From NCBI RefSeq assembly GCF_030816915.1, contig NZ_JAUSYN010000002.1, positions 372,001 to 436,000 on the forward strand: a stretch of DNA of 64,000 nt, given 5' to 3'. The notes below the pieces were generated by a model. That model saw only the letters and a program-made list of their open reading frames with translations, was not told the DNA's origin and searched no databases. Shown in pieces: positions 16,655 through 25,520 of the stretch. The stretch comes from Streptomyces sp. B3I8. Its GTDB lineage: Bacteria > Actinomycetota > Actinomycetes > Streptomycetales > Streptomycetaceae. A program made the translations under genes and the position numbers. The first letter of the stretch is position 1. The number at the start of each line of letters is the position of its first letter.

Positions 16655-16677
16655 GGCCGCCCGGTCGGCGGGCGGCC
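16655..16677 (+). terminator. Hairpin after the phosphatase gene
   Basis: GGCCGCCCG (16655-16663) and CGGGCGGCC (16669-16677) form a perfect 9-bp stem with a 5-base loop just past the phosphatase stop. It may end or attenuate the transcript before the kinase gene. Confidence 0.5.
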
Positions 16678-16749
16678 CCCACCGAGCCCTCGTGCGGACG
16701 CACAGCGGCACGGGAAGCCCCGCGGTCCCGCGGCGAGTGGAGACTCCTC

Positions 16750-17643
16750 ATGGCTGAGCGTGCCGCTTCCCGAGGCCCCGCGGGGCACGACGAGAACCCC
16801 GGGGCGGTCACCGCGCGGTTCACCGGGCGGGCGGTGCTCGCTGAACGGCCGTTTTCCGGAGGGCTCACGGAGGTCGTGCTCGACGGCGGCCGGTCGGTGA
16901 TGGTCAAGCGCGGTGACGGGGCCGGCGCGGTGCGGGCCGAGGCGGCCGGGCTGCGCCGGCTGGCCGCCGCCGACGCGATCCACGTACCGGCCGTGCGTGG
17001 CGAGGACGCGGACCGGCTGGTGATCGACCGGGTGCCCACGGGCGCGTCCACCGCCGGGGCGGCCGAGCGGTTCGGCCGGGAGCTGGCCGCGCTGCACGCG
17101 ACCGGCGCCGCCGCGTTCGGTGCCCCGCCGCCCGGAGGCCCGCGCGAGGCGTACATCGGACGTGCCCCGATGCGCAACGTCCCCGGCGGGGACTGGCCGC
17201 GCTGGTACGCCGAGCACCGGGTGCTGCCGTATCTGCGCCGTGCGGTCGACGACGGCGTCCTACGGCCGGCCGAGGCGGAACTGGTCGAGCAGGTGTGCGT
17301 GCGGCTGCCCGAGCCGGCCGGTCCCCCGGAGCCGCCCGCCCGGCTGCACGGCGACCTGTGGAACGGCAACGTGCTGTGGGGCGCCGACGGGCGGGTCTGG
17401 CTGATCGACCCGGCCGCGCACGGCGGCCACCGGGAGACCGACCTGGCCATGCTCCGGTTGTTCGGCTGCCCGTGGCGTACCCGCGTCCTCGACGCCTACC
17501 GGGAGGCGGCCCCGCTCGCCGACGGATGGCAAGACCGGATCGGCCTGCACCAGCTCTTCCCGCTCCTGGTGCACACGGTGCTGTTCGGACGCGGGTACGC
17601 CGGGCAGACCCTGTCGGCGGCCCGTTCGGCGCTGCGCGCGTGA
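16750..17643 (+). CDS. Fructosamine kinase family protein
   Basis: This family phosphorylates sugar residues on glycated proteins or ketosamines, which leads to removal of the sugar. The protein has 297 residues of the aminoglycoside-phosphotransferase fold. Catalytic-loop residues sit in [11 protein letters not shown] near residue 200, and the metal-binding segment is [16 protein letters not shown] soon after. The ATG at 16750 has GGAG upstream. It follows the phosphatase gene on the same strand. The true substrate of bacterial members is rarely known. Confidence 0.92.
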   Translation: MAERAASRGPAGHDENPGAVTARFTGRAVLAERPFSGGLTEVVLDGGRSVMVKRGDGAGAVRAEAAGLRRLAAADAIHVPAVRGEDADRLVIDRVPTGASTAGAAERFGRELAALHATGAAAFGAPPPGGPREAYIGRAPMRNVPGGDWPRWYAEHRVLPYLRRAVDDGVLRPAEAELVEQVCVRLPEPAGPPEPPARLHGDLWNGNVLWGADGRVWLIDPAAHGGHRETDLAMLRLFGCPWRTRVLDAYREAAPLADGWQDRIGLHQLFPLLVHTVLFGRGYAGQTLSAARSALRA

Positions 17644-17662
17644 CCCAGGACGCCCCGGGACG

Positions 17663-17762
17663 CGGCTGCCGCGCCCGAGTTCCGGCTACCGCGCTCAGGG
17701 CGTGGCTACCGCCCCCGGGAACTGGCGACCGCCCCCGGGAGGTGGCTACCGCTACCGCGCCG
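17663..17762. repeat. Five degenerate 20-bp tandem units at the SDR gene's 3' end
   Basis: Five consecutive 20-base units (17663, 17683, 17703, 17723, 17743) share YGGCTACCGCsCcCrGG. The last contains the final codons and stop of the leftward SDR gene ending at 17752; the rest fill the spacer to the kinase gene. Units at 17703 and 17723 are the closest pair. This is another gene-end duplication like that at 12214. Confidence 0.85.
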
Positions 17763-18513
17763 TCATGCGCAGCGCCCCGTCCATGCGGATCGTCTCGCCG
17801 TTGAGGTAGTCGTGCTCGGCGACCATCGTGACCAGGCGGGCGTACTCCTCCGGGCGGGCCAGGCGCTGCGGGAAGGGGACGCTCGCGCCGAGCCCGGCGC
17901 GCACCTCGTCGCTGAAACCCGCCATCATCGGGGTGTCGACGATGCCGGGCGCGATCGTGACGACACGGATGCCGTACTGGGCGAGGTCCCGCGCCGCGGT
18001 GACCGTCATGCCCGCGACACCGGCCTTGGACGCGGCATAGGCGATCTGGCCGATCTGACCCTCGTACGCGGCGATCGAGGCGGTGTTGACGACGAGTCCC
18101 CGCTGCCCGTCGGCGTCGGGCTCCTGCCGGGCGAGAGCGGCCGCGGCCAGTCGCATCACGTTGAACGTGCCCACCAGGTTGACGTCGACGACCGTGCGGA
18201 AGAGGTCCAGGTCGTGCGGCCCCCGGCGGCCGACGACGCGGGCGGAGGGGGCGATGCCGGCGCAGTTGACGGCGAGCCGGAGCACCGCCCCGCCGGCCTC
18301 GATCCGGTCGAGGGCGGCGCGCACCGGCGCCTCCTGGGTGACGTCGGCGGCGAGCAGGGTGACGCCGTCGGGGAGGGGCCCGGCCCCGGCGACGGCCTTG
18401 TCGAGGTCGAGGCCGTGAACGGTGACGCCGCGGGCCGCGAGCGCGGCGGCGGTGGCGGCGCCGAGACCGGAGGCGGCGCCGGTGACGAGGGCCGCGGTTC
18501 CTGCGAGGTTCAT
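17752..18513 (-). CDS. SDR oxidoreductase, 3-hydroxyacyl-CoA dehydrogenase-like
   Basis: This is a classical SDR of 253 residues with TGAASGLG (11-18), catalytic Ser146, Tyr159 and Lys163, and the 'APGIVDTPMM' segment. The sequence is closest in feel to the type II 3-hydroxyacyl-CoA dehydrogenases (HSD17B10-like) that act in fatty-acid and isoleucine breakdown. It lies 97 bases downstream of an acyl-CoA dehydrogenase gene on the same strand, and the pair could carry out two successive beta-oxidation steps. Control by the divergent TetR protein is likely. Confidence 0.9.
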   Translation of the reverse strand: MNLAGTAALVTGAASGLGAATAAALAARGVTVHGLDLDKAVAGAGPLPDGVTLLAADVTQEAPVRAALDRIEAGGAVLRLAVNCAGIAPSARVVGRRGPHDLDLFRTVVDVNLVGTFNVMRLAAAALARQEPDADGQRGLVVNTASIAAYEGQIGQIAYAASKAGVAGMTVTAARDLAQYGIRVVTIAPGIVDTPMMAGFSDEVRAGLGASVPFPQRLARPEEYARLVTMVAEHDYLNGETIRMDGALRMTAR

Positions 18514-18610
18514 GGGGTCTTCCCACTCCTGGGGTGTGCGGACGCCCGGGGGCGAACGGGCGTCCGGGGTGTACGGACGGGGGCGACGGCGTGCGGTGGC
18601 AGGGGTGCGC

Positions 18611-19750
18611 TCAGGCGGCCAGGCCGCGGCTGATGACCAGCCGCTGGATCTGGTTCGTGCCTTCGAAGATCTGCATGATCTTGGCCTCCCTCATGTAGCG
18701 CTCGACGGGGAAGTCGCGCGTGTAGCCGTACCCGCCGAGCACCTGGACGGCGTCGGTGGTGACCTTCATGGCGGCGTCGGTGGCGACCAGCTTGGCCACG
18801 CTCGCCTGCCGGCTGAAGGGGTGCCCGCGGTCGCGGCGGCGGGCCGCGTCGAGGTAGGTGGCGCGGGCCGAGTCGACGGCGGCGGTCATGTCGGCGAGCA
18901 GGAAGCCGAGCCCCTGGTGGTCGACGAGGCGCCGGCCGAAGGTGGTGCGCTCGTTGGCGTAGTCGACGGCGACGTCGAGCGCGGCCTGGGCGAGTCCGGT
19001 GGCGCAGGCGGCGATGCCGAGCCGGCCGCAGTCCAGGGCGCTGAAGGCGATGGCGAGTCCCTGTCCCTCCGCGCCGATCAGCCGGTCGGCGTCGAGCAGG
19101 GCGCCGTCCCAGTGGGCGGCGGCGGTGGGCACGGCGTGCAGGCCCATCTTGCGCTCGGGCAGGCCGAAGCTCAGTCCGTCGACGGCTCCGGGGGCGAGGA
19201 AGCAGGACACGCCGTGCGGGCCGGGGGCGGTGCGGGCGAAGAGGGAGTAGAAGTCGGCCTTGCCGCCGTGGGTGACCCACGCCTTGGTGCCGGTGATCCG
19301 GTAGCCGTCGGCCGTGGGCTCGGCCTTGCAGGTCAGGGCGGCCGCGTCGGAACCGGCGCCGGGCTCGGAGAGGCTGTAGCCGCCGATCCACTCGCCCGCG
19401 AGCATGGCGGGCAGCCAGCGCTGCTTCTGCTCCTCGGTGCCGTAAGCGTGCAGCGGATGACAGGCGAGGGTGTGGACGCTGGTCGCCACCGCGACGGACG
19501 CCCAGCGGGCGGCGAGCTCCTCCAGGACCTGGAGATACACCTCGTAGGGCTGGTCCCCGCCGCCGTACTCCTCCGGGTAGACCAGGCCGAGCAGCCCGGC
19601 CTCGCCGAGGGTGGCGAACAGGCCCTCGGGGTAGCTCTCGGCCCGCTCGTGCTCCTCGACGCGCGGGGCGAGTTCCTTGCCGGCGATCTCCCTGGTGAGG
19701 GCGATCAGATCCGCGGCTTCGGGGGTGGGAAGCAGTCGGTCGACGTCCAT
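18611..19750 (-). CDS. Acyl-CoA dehydrogenase
   Basis: This FAD enzyme introduces the alpha-beta double bond in acyl-CoA. Its 379 residues fit short- or branched-chain family members. Visible blocks are 'SLSEPGAGSDAAAL' near residue 130, 'ERTTFGRRLVDHQ' in the middle, and the C-terminal EGTNQIQR, whose Glu is the catalytic base in many short-chain enzymes. AGGAG lies before the ATG. The start region carries a perfect inverted repeat (19761-19792), which implies repression by the adjacent TetR protein. The chain-length preference is unknown. Confidence 0.94.
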   Translation of the reverse strand: MDVDRLLPTPEAADLIALTREIAGKELAPRVEEHERAESYPEGLFATLGEAGLLGLVYPEEYGGGDQPYEVYLQVLEELAARWASVAVATSVHTLACHPLHAYGTEEQKQRWLPAMLAGEWIGGYSLSEPGAGSDAAALTCKAEPTADGYRITGTKAWVTHGGKADFYSLFARTAPGPHGVSCFLAPGAVDGLSFGLPERKMGLHAVPTAAAHWDGALLDADRLIGAEGQGLAIAFSALDCGRLGIAACATGLAQAALDVAVDYANERTTFGRRLVDHQGLGFLLADMTAAVDSARATYLDAARRRDRGHPFSRQASVAKLVATDAAMKVTTDAVQVLGGYGYTRDFPVERYMREAKIMQIFEGTNQIQRLVISRGLAA

Positions 19751-19760
19751 GGCGACTCCT

Positions 19761-19792
19761 AGCGGTACTCCTGGTGGTACCAGAGTACCGCT
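19761..19792. promoter_or_regulatory. Perfect 10-bp inverted repeat, TetR operator
   Basis: AGCGGTACTC (19761-19770) and GAGTACCGCT (19783-19792) are exact reverse complements, 12 bases apart. The site lies between the divergent acyl-CoA dehydrogenase and TetR genes and covers the leader of the dehydrogenase. It is the best-formed operator in the window. Confidence 0.75.
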
Positions 19793-19831
19793 CTACGTGT
19801 CGCCCGCCACATTTCTTGGAATACTGGCCGG

Positions 19832-20434
19832 GTGATCGACACCTCGGCCGTGGACGGCCCCAAACCGACCGGGCGGGGCGCCGCGCGCCGGTCCGAGCTG
19901 TTCGACGAGTTGGTCGACCTCCTGGTCGCCGAGGGGTTCGCCCATCTGACGCTGGACGACCTGGCCGCCCGCCTGCACTGCTCCAAGCGCACCCTGTACG
20001 GCCTGGCCGGAAGCAAGGAACAGCTCGTACGGACCGCGGTGGTGCACTTCTTCCGGCGGGCGACGGCACATGTGGAGGGCGCGCTCGCCGCCGAGAGCGA
20101 GCCCGCGCGACGGCTCGCCGCCTATCTGGGCGCGGTCTCGGCGGAGCTGGCACCGGCCTCGCCGCGCTTCTTCGACGACGTGGCCGCGTTCGAGCCGGCC
20201 GCGGAGGTCTACGACCGCAACACCCGGGCCGCCGCGCAGCGCATCCAGCAGCTCATCGACGAAGGCATGGCCTCGGGCGCCTTCCGCGAGGTCCACGTGG
20301 CGTTCGCGGCGGACGTGATCAGTTCGGTGATGGTGCGCATACAGCGCCGCCAGGTGGCCGCCACCACCGGGCTGACCGACGCCCAGGCCTACGCCCACCT
20401 GACGGAACTGCTGCTGCACGGCCTGGCCCGCTGA
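19832..20434 (+). CDS. TetR family regulator of the acyl-CoA dehydrogenase unit
   Basis: This is a 200-residue TetR protein starting at GTG 19832. The helix-turn-helix spans about residues 22-65, with 'LTLDDLAARLHCSKRTLYGL' and KEQLV following. The C-terminal domain is all helical. It is divergent from the acyl-CoA dehydrogenase gene with a perfect palindrome between them, so it probably represses acyl-CoA catabolism until an acyl-CoA ligand is present (family inference). It ends 15 bases before the end of the convergent hydrolase gene. Confidence 0.92.
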   Translation: MIDTSAVDGPKPTGRGAARRSELFDELVDLLVAEGFAHLTLDDLAARLHCSKRTLYGLAGSKEQLVRTAVVHFFRRATAHVEGALAAESEPARRLAAYLGAVSAELAPASPRFFDDVAAFEPAAEVYDRNTRAAAQRIQQLIDEGMASGAFREVHVAFAADVISSVMVRIQRRQVAATTGLTDAQAYAHLTELLLHGLAR

Positions 20435-20449
20435 ACCCGGCGGACCTGC

Positions 20450-21193
20450 TCAGACGCGGGCCGGCTGCTCACCCTCGAAGGGCGGGGGCAACGGGCGCCC
20501 GGGGTCCGGGGCCAGCAGCGCGGCGACCGCCGTCCCCGCCAGCCGGTGCCAGGTCGAGGCCCGGCGCAGCATCGCGTGCTCGCCGCCGGTGACCAGCGCG
20601 ATCCGGGCACGGGCGCCCGCCTCGCCGGCCCGGCGGGCGAGGTCGACCGAGGTCTCCGGATCGGTGATCCGGTCGTTGTCGCCGTGCAGGATCAGGACGG
20701 TCCGGTCCCGCAGGTGGCCGACCGGCTCCTGCGTCGGACACCACGGGGCCAGGGCCACCACACCCGACACCCGGGGGTGCGCCGCGGCCCGGAGCGCGGC
20801 CCGGCCGCCCATCGAGTGCCCGACGAGGACGACCGGCACGTCACCGTGCAGCCGGTCCAGTTCCGCCAGGGCCCGCTCGGCGTCCCGCACCGGATCGGCC
20901 CGGTCGCCGTTCCAGCCGCGGTGCCGGTAGGTGACGCCGCCGAGCAGCAGCCGTAACCCGGCGGGCGCCTCGCGGGTGATCGCCCGGGCGAAGGGGCGCA
21001 TGCGGAGGGCGGCCGGATCCCAGGCCCGGGGGACCTCCAGTCCGTCCGCACGCCCGCCGTGCAGCAACAGCACGGCCGCCTGCGGGGCGGTTGTGCCCCG
21101 GATCACCCGGAGCGCCGGTGCGTGCTGCCCCGACGCCGTCTCGGGAGTGTCGGGCCCTTCGGGGGTCCTCGGCGTCTGCGGTATCTCTGTCAA
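20450..21193 (-). CDS. Alpha/beta hydrolase
   Basis: This hydrolase has about 247 residues from a TTG at 21193. The nucleophile elbow is GHSMGG, preceded by the oxyanion-region 'LLLHGG'. The acid is probably in 'LHGDNDRITDPETS' and the catalytic His in 'GGEHAML'. It resembles dienelactone-hydrolase or small carboxylesterase types and has no signal peptide. The start is uncertain; coding character fades above 21193. It sits downstream of an SDR gene on the same strand. The substrate is not assigned. Confidence 0.85.
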   Translation of the reverse strand: MTEIPQTPRTPEGPDTPETASGQHAPALRVIRGTTAPQAAVLLLHGGRADGLEVPRAWDPAALRMRPFARAITREAPAGLRLLLGGVTYRHRGWNGDRADPVRDAERALAELDRLHGDVPVVLVGHSMGGRAALRAAAHPRVSGVVALAPWCPTQEPVGHLRDRTVLILHGDNDRITDPETSVDLARRAGEAGARARIALVTGGEHAMLRRASTWHRLAGTAVAALLAPDPGRPLPPPFEGEQPARV

Positions 21194-21306
21194 CTTGTCG
21201 TCCCGCCACTTCTCCCGGCGCACCGGGTCGTCGATGGCGCATGCCCGTGCGCACGCGCCCCTCCATGATCCGGGGCCGCGCGGCCCGCGGTGCGGCCGGG
21301 GGCGGT

Positions 21307-22152
21307 TCAGCCCCGTGCCCCGCGGCCCGCCGAGCGGATGGCCAGTTCGGCGGCTTCCAGGGTGACGAGCGGGGACGTGCCCTCCACCCCTGGCACACAG
21401 ATCACCGTGCCCTTCTCCAGATCCCGCAGGGAGGCGTCGACGACCTGGTCCACGGGCATCCCGCCCTCCTCCTGCACCGCCTGCTCGCGCCCGGGCACGG
21501 GGGCCTCGCCCCGCGACAGGTGGAACTCGGTGGCCGTCAGACCGGGACACAGCACCTGGAGGCGCAGCGGGGTCCCGCCGAGCTCGGCCGCCAGGGTGCG
21601 CGTGAAGGTGACCACGTATCCCTTGGAGCCGCCGTACACCGCCCGCTCGGGCAGCGGATGCGGCGGCAGGGCGCCGGCGAAGGCGAGCTGGGAGGCGACG
21701 TTCACCACCGTGCCGCGGCCGAGCTCCAGCATGGCGGGTACCGCCGCACGCGTCAGGGCGGTCACGGCGAGGACGTTGACGTGCAGGACCTCGGCCATCA
21801 GGGTCGGTTCCAGCCCGGCGAACGGACCGTATCCGTTGATCCCCGCGTTGTTCAGCAGGAAGCCGACATCGCCGCGCGCCACCCGTTCGACCACCCGGGA
21901 CAGATCGTCGGGTGCGGCGAGGTCGGCGACGAGGGGCTCGGCCGCGGTACCGGTCTCCTCGCGGAGGCGGGCCGCCAGATCGTCCAGGCGGCCGGCGCGC
22001 CGGGCCACCAGGACGGTGTCCCAGCCGTCGGCCGCGAGCCGTTGCGCGTAGGCGGCGCCGATGCCGGAGGAGGCACCGGTCACCAGTGCCGTACCGCGCC
22101 CTCCGCGCCCGGCCGTCCGTCCGTTTCCGCGTCCGTTCCCGCCTGCGTCCAT
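21307..22152 (-). CDS. SDR oxidoreductase, DltE/YqjQ-like
   Basis: This is a 281-residue classical SDR. After a Gly/Arg-rich N-terminus of about 20 residues comes TGASSGIG, later NNAG, VNVASQLAF and the catalytic YGGSK. The closing region 'CPGLTATEFH' is common in SDRs of this subgroup. The ATG at 22152 has AAGGG at a workable distance; a GTG at 22164 is the alternative. The spacer upstream (22153-22409) holds no gene. The substrate is unknown. Confidence 0.88.
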   Translation of the reverse strand: MDAGGNGRGNGRTAGRGGRGTALVTGASSGIGAAYAQRLAADGWDTVLVARRAGRLDDLAARLREETGTAAEPLVADLAAPDDLSRVVERVARGDVGFLLNNAGINGYGPFAGLEPTLMAEVLHVNVLAVTALTRAAVPAMLELGRGTVVNVASQLAFAGALPPHPLPERAVYGGSKGYVVTFTRTLAAELGGTPLRLQVLCPGLTATEFHLSRGEAPVPGREQAVQEEGGMPVDQVVDASLRDLEKGTVICVPGVEGTSPLVTLEAAELAIRSAGRGARG

Positions 22153-22409
22153 CGGCTCGCTCACCCTTCGTCGTGCCCACTGATCCGTGTGCGGTCCGTG
22201 TGTCCCCCCCCCTCCACCGTGGTCCCCCCTTCGGCCCGTCATGACCCGGACAGCCCTTCGTGACGTGTCGTGGCCCGTCGTGCCCCGGGGGCCGTCGGCC
22301 CTTCGTATCCCGGGTTCCTCCGTCGCGGCTGTCGACACTCCGACGTCACGGGTGCCCGGTGCGCGACGGCACGGCGGCCGAGGCGCGGGGACCGGGGGGC
22401 GCGGTCCGG

Positions 22410-23333
22410 TCAGTGGGCGGAGCGGCCGACGGTGTGCAGGTGTTCGAGGGCGTCGAGGACGACGGTGCGGCGGTACCAGGACAGCCAGCGGCCCGCCGCC
22501 TCGCCGGTCTCCGCCAGCGACCGGAGCTGGGCGTGGGTGAACCCGGCGAGCGGGCGGGTGTGGTGGGAGGAGACGACTCCGAGCACCGGTCCGGCCCGGT
22601 CGACCAGCGGCACGCTGTGACAGGCGCGGCTGCCCGCCTGGAGGATCGCAGCGCGGGACTCCTCGTCGAAGACGTCCGCGGCGGCCACGTCCGGCACGGT
22701 CACCTGGCGGCGCTGTTCCGAGGCCTCGGAGCAGGAGGTGGTGGACCCCTCGACGAAGGCGAAGAAGTCGGTGAACCGGCGGTTCAGCCCGGTGTGCTTC
22801 TCCAGGCGCAGCACCCCGCCCTCCACCAACTGGACGTTGCCCATGCCCGCCTGGGTGATGCTCAGCACCCGGCGCAGTACCCCGGACAGGACCGCGCCGT
22901 GACTGGTGCGGTCGGCCGGGGCCACCGGCACTCCCGGCAGCGGGGGCGGGCTGTAGCGGGCGCGGCCGGGGAACCAGACGGCGGCGTCGTGGTCGGGGGC
23001 GGGGGTGCGGATCACCGCGTCGGCGAGTGTGTGCAGCTTGATGTTGCGGCGTTGCGAGGCCTCCCGCAGCAGCGTGAACGCCGTGGCGGGGTCGGGCAGC
23101 CGGTAACGCCCCATCAGGATGCCCTGGGCCAAGGAGATGCCGGGGCGGGCGTGCAGCCGGTTGCGCAGTTCGGTCGTGCGCCGGAGCAGTTCGGCGTTCT
23201 TGTGCCGCAGGGCGTCCAGGTCCGCCTCGAGTGCGTCACCGGGGTCGTCGGTCCGGGGGGTGCCGGTGTTCCGGGTGCTGGTGCTCCGGCCGCCCATGCC
23301 GCGCAGCGGCGGATACTCCGGTTCCTGGCTCAT
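22410..23333 (-). CDS. ANTAR-GAF regulatory protein with the ANTAR domain first
   Basis: This 307-residue protein has a predicted coiled coil (about 33-60), then an ANTAR-like RNA-binding domain (about 61-110, including 'GISLAQGILMGRYRLPDPAT'), then a GAF-like sensor (about 125-300). ANTAR domains bind paired hairpins in nascent RNA to prevent termination. They usually lie at the C-terminus after the sensor; here the order is reversed. AGGAG precedes the ATG. It is upstream on the same strand of nothing obvious, but the HATPase gene sits behind it, so a shared signalling role is possible. Confidence 0.85.
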   Translation of the reverse strand: MSQEPEYPPLRGMGGRSTSTRNTGTPRTDDPGDALEADLDALRHKNAELLRRTTELRNRLHARPGISLAQGILMGRYRLPDPATAFTLLREASQRRNIKLHTLADAVIRTPAPDHDAAVWFPGRARYSPPPLPGVPVAPADRTSHGAVLSGVLRRVLSITQAGMGNVQLVEGGVLRLEKHTGLNRRFTDFFAFVEGSTTSCSEASEQRRQVTVPDVAAADVFDEESRAAILQAGSRACHSVPLVDRAGPVLGVVSSHHTRPLAGFTHAQLRSLAETGEAAGRWLSWYRRTVVLDALEHLHTVGRSAH

Positions 23334-23534
23334 ACGGGGGGCACTCCTGGGGTACGGGGTCTGCAGGCGGTGACACGACCACGCGGCATCACGTCCGGCC
23401 CGGCCGGCCCTGCGGATGTCCCGGGGGGTGTGCCTGCTTCCCAAGCACCTTTCGCGAGGCCACCCCGACCCGCGCTCCGCACTCCGGACGGTTCGCGCCC
23501 GCACCGGCGCTCCCGCACCGCCCTGCGGCGCCGG

Positions 23535-24053
23535 TCACCACGGCGCACCCTGGGTCCCCGCTCCGGGCGACTCGTCGACGTAGGCGATCAGGGCGGTGAC
23601 GCGCTTGCCGACGGCCTCGCGGCGGACCTGGAGGTCCTGTGCGAGCGCGTGCACGATCTCCAGGCCGTGCTGGCCCACCCGTTGGGGGTCCGCCGTCCTG
23701 GCCGTCGGCAGCGCCGGATCACTGTCCCAGACGGCCACCTCGACCATGGTCCCGACGATCCGCAGGCTGAGCACCACCGGTCCGGGCGCGTACTTCCGGG
23801 CGTTGGTGACCAGTTCACTGACGACGAGCTGGGTGATCTCCAGCGCCCGTTCGGCGATCGGCAGGGCGTGCTCGGTGCGTGCCGAGGTGAGGAAGTCGAC
23901 GGCGAGCCGCCGGGCGTCCGCGATGGAGGCCGACGGGCCGTCCAGTGCGGCGGAGGTCCGCGGGGGACCACCGCCCGACGCCGTACTGCCCTCGTCGCCG
24001 GGTACCGCATCCATACAGGCCGCCTTCGTTGCCCCCGTCACGCGCTCGCACAT
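23535..24053 (-). CDS. RsbW-like anti-sigma/HATPase regulatory protein
   Basis: This is a small ATP-binding protein of the anti-sigma-factor kinase type. It has 173 residues from the ATG at 24053, or 160 from 24014. The N-box is ELVTNARKYA and the later G-box is GQHGLEIV; there is no membrane segment and no histidine phosphoacceptor. Streptomyces have many such proteins that bind sigma factors or phosphorylate STAS partners. No sigma or STAS gene adjoins it. The partner is unknown. Confidence 0.88.
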   Translation of the reverse strand: MCERVTGATKAACMDAVPGDEGSTASGGGPPRTSAALDGPSASIADARRLAVDFLTSARTEHALPIAERALEITQLVVSELVTNARKYAPGPVVLSLRIVGTMVEVAVWDSDPALPTARTADPQRVGQHGLEIVHALAQDLQVRREAVGKRVTALIAYVDESPGAGTQGAPW

Positions 24054-24087
24054 ACCCCCGAAATCCGGTTCACACGCCTGTGACACG

Positions 24088-24717
24088 TCACACCGCACCG
24101 CCGGCCGTGGCGTAGCGCGTGACCATTGCCACGAGTTCGGTCTCCAGCCGGGTGGCCTCGATCGGGTCGGGGGCGGCGGTGAGCTGGTGGACGAGGAGTT
24201 CGACCGTGGCGACGATCAGCCGGGCCGCGACGTAGGTGTCGTCGACGCGGGCGTCGGGGTGCCGGGTGAGGAGTTCTTCGACGTAGGCGACGCGCTCCCG
24301 CTCGTAGCGGGAGACCCGCTCGAACACCTCCGAGGACCGGGGCGTCTGCTCGGCCATGACCTGGAGCAGGTGCGGGTCGTGCCGGTGGTTCTCGATCACG
24401 ATGCGTACGTGGGCGCGGAAGATGCCTTCCAGGGTGCCGGGGAGTGCCTCGTCCCGCAGGCGGCGCAGCGCCTCCCGCCCGTCGTCGAGGTGACGGGTCA
24501 CCAGCTCGAGCAGGATCGCATCCTTGTTCGGGTAGTACTGGTAGAGCGAGCCGATGGAGACGCGCGCCCGTTCGGCGATCCGGTTGGTGGTCCCGGCGGC
24601 GTATCCCAGCTCGCCGAAAACGTGAGCAGCGGCGGTGAGGATGCGCTGCCGGGTGAGCTCGGCCCGGGCCTGGCGGGGCTGTTTACGTGGGTGGAAGCGG
24701 CGTCGGTCCGAGGTCAC
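24088..24717 (-). CDS. TetR family regulator of the PPOX/VanB unit
   Basis: This is a 209-residue TetR protein from a GTG at 24717 with GGAGG upstream. It has a basic N-terminal arm (PRKQPRQAR) and a helix-turn-helix at about 23-68, with 'TTNRIAERARVSIGSLYQYY' followed by KDAIL. The C-terminal domain is helical. It is divergent from the flavoprotein/reductase pair, and an ATTG-ctca-CAAT palindrome lies between them. It is the probable local repressor; the ligand is unknown. Confidence 0.92.
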   Translation of the reverse strand: MTSDRRRFHPRKQPRQARAELTRQRILTAAAHVFGELGYAAGTTNRIAERARVSIGSLYQYYPNKDAILLELVTRHLDDGREALRRLRDEALPGTLEGIFRAHVRIVIENHRHDPHLLQVMAEQTPRSSEVFERVSRYERERVAYVEELLTRHPDARVDDTYVAARLIVATVELLVHQLTAAPDPIEATRLETELVAMVTRYATAGGAV

Positions 24718-24766
24718 GGCACCTCCTGGGCGGGGCGTGGAACGCGAGTGGCGGACGACCTGAATA

Positions 24767-24778
24767 ATTGCTCACAAT
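24767..24778. promoter_or_regulatory. Palindrome in the divergent TetR/PPOX promoter region
   Basis: ATTG-ctca-CAAT lies within an unusually AT-rich stretch (24759-24781) of the 173-base spacer. It is a reasonable operator for the TetR protein at 24088. Its likeness to half of the lac operator is coincidental in this context. Confidence 0.5.
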
Positions 24779-24890
24779 AGTGCCATGACCTGCGGCGCCG
24801 CGGTGTCCTACCGCGTGGCGCCGCCGTCGGTGGGTGGCGGGGCCGTACGGCTCCGGGCGCCTGCCGACGCCCGCTGTGGAAGGAGCCCTC

Positions 24891-25520
24891 ATGGCGCACA
24901 CCCGCACCCTCCCCCGACCGCTCTCGCCCGAGCAGGTCCTCGCCCTGATCGGCGAGCCCGACCCCATGGCCAAGAACAAGATCATCGATCACATCGACGA
25001 GCAGTACCACCGCTTCATCGCGCACTCGCCCTTCCTGACGATGGCGACGTCCGACGCCGCGGGCAGCGCCGACTGCTCGCCGCGCGGCGACTACCCGGGG
25101 TTCGTGAAGGTCCTGGACCCGCACACGCTCGTCATCCCGGACCGGCCCGGCAACCGGATCGCCGACGCCTTCCGCAATCTCGCCGGGAACGACGGCATCG
25201 GACTGCTGTTCCTCATCCCCGGCATGCGGGAGACCCTGCGGGTCAACGGCCGCGCGTACCCCACCGACGAACCCGAGGTGCTCGCCCGGCTGCAGGCCGA
25301 GGGCCGCACGCCACGGCTGGCGATCGTCGTCCGGGTGGAGCAGGCGTACGCGCACTGCGGCCGCGCGCTCGTCCGGTCCCGGCTGTGGGATCCGGCGAGC
25401 CGGGCGCTGGCGGACGAGATGCCGACGCCCGGGGAGATGTTCACCGCCCAGCTCGGGCTCGACATCGATCCCCGGGTGATCGACGCGGGCCTCGAGGAGA
25501 CCTACCGGAAGCTGTACTGA
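24891..25520 (+). CDS. Pyridoxamine 5'-phosphate oxidase-family flavoprotein (MSMEG_1061-type)
   Basis: This is a 209-residue PPOX-fold protein expected to bind FMN or F420. The family region runs from about residue 50 ('FLTMATSDAAGSADCSPRGD') through 'GNRIADAFRNLAGNDGIGLL' to the C-terminal 'EMFTAQLGLDIDP'. Members of this subgroup are oxidoreductases of uncertain substrate and are not vitamin B6 enzymes. The ATG at 24891 has GGAAGGAG upstream. It is paired with the VanB-type reductase downstream, which could supply electrons. Confidence 0.9.
   Translation: MAHTRTLPRPLSPEQVLALIGEPDPMAKNKIIDHIDEQYHRFIAHSPFLTMATSDAAGSADCSPRGDYPGFVKVLDPHTLVIPDRPGNRIADAFRNLAGNDGIGLLFLIPGMRETLRVNGRAYPTDEPEVLARLQAEGRTPRLAIVVRVEQAYAHCGRALVRSRLWDPASRALADEMPTPGEMFTAQLGLDIDPRVIDAGLEETYRKLY

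Noticed and set aside
24759..24781. Lac-operator-like sequence as evidence of LacI control
   Set aside because: The similarity covers only a short ATTGTGAGCAAT core. The divergent gene is a TetR regulator and no LacI gene is near.
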